Source of the DNA: Bacillus sp. KH172YL63
GTDB taxonomy: Bacteria > Bacillota > Bacilli > Bacillales > Bacillaceae_B
DNA length: 64,000 bases
Reading direction: 5' to 3'
Assembly: GCF_011398925.1 (NCBI RefSeq)
Contig: NZ_AP022842.1
Location: 1,848,001 to 1,912,000, forward strand
The position numbers and the translations under genes were made by a program. Shown here one piece after another: positions 62,089 to 64,000 of this stretch. Positions within the stretch are counted from its first letter, which is position 1; the number at the start of each line of letters is the position of its first letter. The notes beneath the pieces are model-generated. The model saw only the letters and a list, made by a program, of their open reading frames with translations, was not told the origin of the DNA and did not search any database.

Positions 62089-63975
62089 TTGAACACAGTC
62101 GAAAATCCCGATTTACTTTTGATCCAGGATCACAATGTTCAGGCGAGTCTGGAAGAGCTCCTGCCTCGTTCAGAGAAACGGATTCTTCACAAATTGATAC
62201 AGGCGATTCTTCGTGAAAAAATAGTCCCCTATTCGTGGATGCAAAATGAATCAGGAAAAATCTTTTACATAAACACAAGCCATGACCGGACTGTCAGCAT
62301 TCCGGTAAAACATACTTACATACTCGGGCACATCGATATCGATGGACCAATCACCATCCAAACGGAAAACGGCAGGAGCGTGATCGAAACCCCAAAAGAT
62401 TTGGTCAATGAGTTGTTCAGGGGAAAAGCTGCAAATGCAGGCGTAAAGCAGCTGTCGGAGGAGCTTGACAACTCTGTCAGAAATGACGCATTGGCTTTAA
62501 CGGCAGGAGAACAAAGGAAAAGTCATTTCGGCAATGATACTCTGACTTATTTGCAGGAAGCACAAACCTCTGATCCTTCTTTCAGTCCTTTAGTCTTTTT
62601 GGAACAAATGGTCATCGAAGGGCATACGCTTCACCCATGCTCTAAGACAAGAATCGGTTTATCAGCGACTGAAGTTATCAGCTATGCACCTGAATGGAGG
62701 AAAGAGGTCAATCTTATCCCCCTTGCAATCCATAAAAGCATATCGAGAATGACCTATATGAATGATGGCAAAACCATGGCGGAAATATTATTCCAGGAAC
62801 ATTCAGGATTAAAAGAAGCGGTCCGGGAAAGCGTCATGAAGTTGGGTAAAGCTTTCGGTGAATACGAAGTAATTCCCGTTCATCCATGGCAGTACGAACA
62901 CACCATTACTTCTCATTTTCAGGAAGAGATAAAATCAGGGCTGCTCATCCCGGTTCCATTGGACCTTCCGTATCATCCGCTCATCTCATTTCGGTCATTG
63001 GCACCGGGGAGCAGAATGAAGCATCACGTCAAAACGGCGCTGAACGTACAAATGACCAGCGCGAAAAGAATTGTATCTCCCACATCTGTCTGGAATGGGC
63101 CTGTTCTTTCAGAGCTGCTGCAGACGATTTCAAATCACGACGGTGCCATTAAAGAGACCATCACATTTTTATCAGAACGGTGCGGGGGACATTATCACGC
63201 TCAAAGGAGCGACGACTCCCTGCCTCTGTCGAAAAACCTGTCTGCCCTCATCAGGGAGAATCCGGAAGCAGACTTAGCGGAAAATGAAATTGCTGTCCCG
63301 GGGGCTGCTTTGATCAATACTTCCCCTGTATCAGGGGAAATCCTTGTTAGTGAAATCATACAAATCTGGGCAAAAGCCAAAGACGTGACTACGGAAATCG
63401 CAGGTGTGGATTTCATTCAGGATTATGCACGAACACTCATCCCTGGTCTGCTGCATTTGATTGTAAAATACGGCATCAGCATGGAGGCCCATCTTCAAAA
63501 CGCACTGGTACGATTCGAAAATGGAGTACCGAAGAAATTACTAGTGCGGGATAACGGAGGGATAAGGATAATGGCAGAGCGTCTCCGTCCCTATATCGAA
63601 CCGGGAAGAATCAGCAATGATACTAATCTGCTCACCGAAGACCCGGTTGACCTCTATAAAATGTTTTCACACGCAGTCCTGCATAATCATCTTGGAGAAA
63701 TGATTGTGAGTATTGCAAAAGAGCTGGGCATAGAAGAAAACCTTATGTGGAAAAAGGTATCTGTTGTCATAGAAGATACGCTGGAGGAACTGAAAGCAGA
63801 GGAAGCACATCGAGATGCTGCCATCCATGTTGAAGAAGCATTATTCGGTCCCCATACTTATTTAAAATCGCTGATCAAAATGAGGTTATCAGACGCGTTC
63901 ACGGATAATGCTTATGTTTTTGCACCGAATCCATTGATTCATTCAGGAAAGGAGAATTCTATTGTCACTCTATAA
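62089..63975 (+). CDS. IucA/IucC-family siderophore synthetase
   Basis: 628 residues from TTG 62089, ten bases behind AAGGAGG; the upstream ATG at 62041 lies within the promoter region. The NIS-synthetase signature GHTLHPCSKTRIGLSATE (about 183-200) and HPWQYEHTI are present. The C-terminal FhuF-like region has HLQNALVRFENGVPKKLLVRDNGGIR. It condenses citrate or a dicarboxylate with amines or hydroxylamines using ATP, as in schizokinen, aerobactin, petrobactin or staphyloferrin biosynthesis. The particular siderophore is not decidable from one gene. It should be iron-repressed. Confidence 0.92.
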   Translation: MNTVENPDLLLIQDHNVQASLEELLPRSEKRILHKLIQAILREKIVPYSWMQNESGKIFYINTSHDRTVSIPVKHTYILGHIDIDGPITIQTENGRSVIETPKDLVNELFRGKAANAGVKQLSEELDNSVRNDALALTAGEQRKSHFGNDTLTYLQEAQTSDPSFSPLVFLEQMVIEGHTLHPCSKTRIGLSATEVISYAPEWRKEVNLIPLAIHKSISRMTYMNDGKTMAEILFQEHSGLKEAVRESVMKLGKAFGEYEVIPVHPWQYEHTITSHFQEEIKSGLLIPVPLDLPYHPLISFRSLAPGSRMKHHVKTALNVQMTSAKRIVSPTSVWNGPVLSELLQTISNHDGAIKETITFLSERCGGHYHAQRSDDSLPLSKNLSALIRENPEADLAENEIAVPGAALINTSPVSGEILVSEIIQIWAKAKDVTTEIAGVDFIQDYARTLIPGLLHLIVKYGISMEAHLQNALVRFENGVPKKLLVRDNGGIRIMAERLRPYIEPGRISNDTNLLTEDPVDLYKMFSHAVLHNHLGEMIVSIAKELGIEENLMWKKVSVVIEDTLEELKAEEAHRDAAIHVEEALFGPHTYLKSLIKMRLSDAFTDNAYVFAPNPLIHSGKENSIVTL

Positions 63976-64000
63976 TCATCCCCAATCAACCGACCATCTG
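63962..64000 (+). CDS. Next siderophore-operon gene, 5' start only
   Basis: TTG 63962, nine bases after AAAGGAG, opens the frame MSLYNHPQSTDHL to the window end. It overlaps the end of the IucA/IucC gene by 14 bases, indicating an operon. Too short to name. Confidence 0.55.
   Translation, partial: MSLYNHPQSTDHL

Overview
The window looks like chromosomal DNA of a Bacillaceae bacterium (Bacillus sensu lato; the Rossellomorea/marine Bacillus group is a guess from memory). Reasons: moderate GC with strong AGGAGG-type ribosome sites and frequent TTG/GTG starts, many short rho-independent terminators, and two arrangements also found in Bacillus subtilis (the divergent citR/citA pair and the dppABCDE-ykfABCD operon). 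No rRNA, tRNA, CRISPR array or prophage was seen.

Layout. 1-6.3 kb: end of an aminoglycoside phosphotransferase-like gene, MscS channel, diacylglycerol-kinase-type lipid kinase, GIY-YIG protein, three acetyltransferases in a row and a methyltransferase. 6.4-8.5 kb: citR/citA. 8.5-24.1 kb: a patchwork of small accessory enzymes (VOC, aldo/keto reductase, NUDIX, GNAT, isochorismatase-like, HAD, GrpB), a pentapeptide-repeat protein, a two-gene ABC exporter, an orphan sigma factor, a vWA lipoprotein, a polysaccharide deacetylase and an MFS transporter. 24.2-31.2 kb is a mobile or repeat-rich stretch: a complete IS256-family element with 8-bp target duplications, a 20/40-bp tandem array, a palindromic dispersed repeat, and a group IIC intron sitting directly behind a terminator with a frameshifted reverse transcriptase; between them lie a TraB-family membrane protein and a phosphoglycerate-mutase-like phosphatase.

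31.4-40.9 kb is the dpp-ykf operon: D-aminopeptidase, dipeptide ABC importer with two ATPases, LD-carboxypeptidase, L-Ala-D/L-Glu epimerase and gamma-D-Glu-L-diamino-acid endopeptidase. Together these import and dismantle cell-wall (murein) peptides; a CodY-like site overlaps its promoter. 41-46.6 kb: a 1026-residue acetyltransferase fusion broken by one extra G, a methyltransferase and guaC. 46.8-59.4 kb: 2H phosphoesterase, a MerR regulator with its operator and an AidB-like acyl-CoA dehydrogenase, a 27-residue cysteine-rich metallothionein-like peptide gene, lipoprotein, hydrolase, GNATs, azoreductase, LysM-CAP secreted protein, more methyltransferase/HAD genes, a second G-run frameshift in a nucleotidyltransferase gene, and a half-length Spo0M-like protein. 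59.7-64 kb: a class B penicillin-binding protein whose transpeptidase part is unusually AT-rich, then a Fur-type promoter and an IucA/IucC siderophore synthetase followed by the start of the next gene.

The most unusual items are the cysteine-rich micro-protein at 49937-50020, the acetyltransferase fusion at 41498-44579, the tandem array at 25681-25880, the intron/terminator junction at 29266, and the mosaic penicillin-binding protein. All domain names come from recognising motifs by eye; no search was run.
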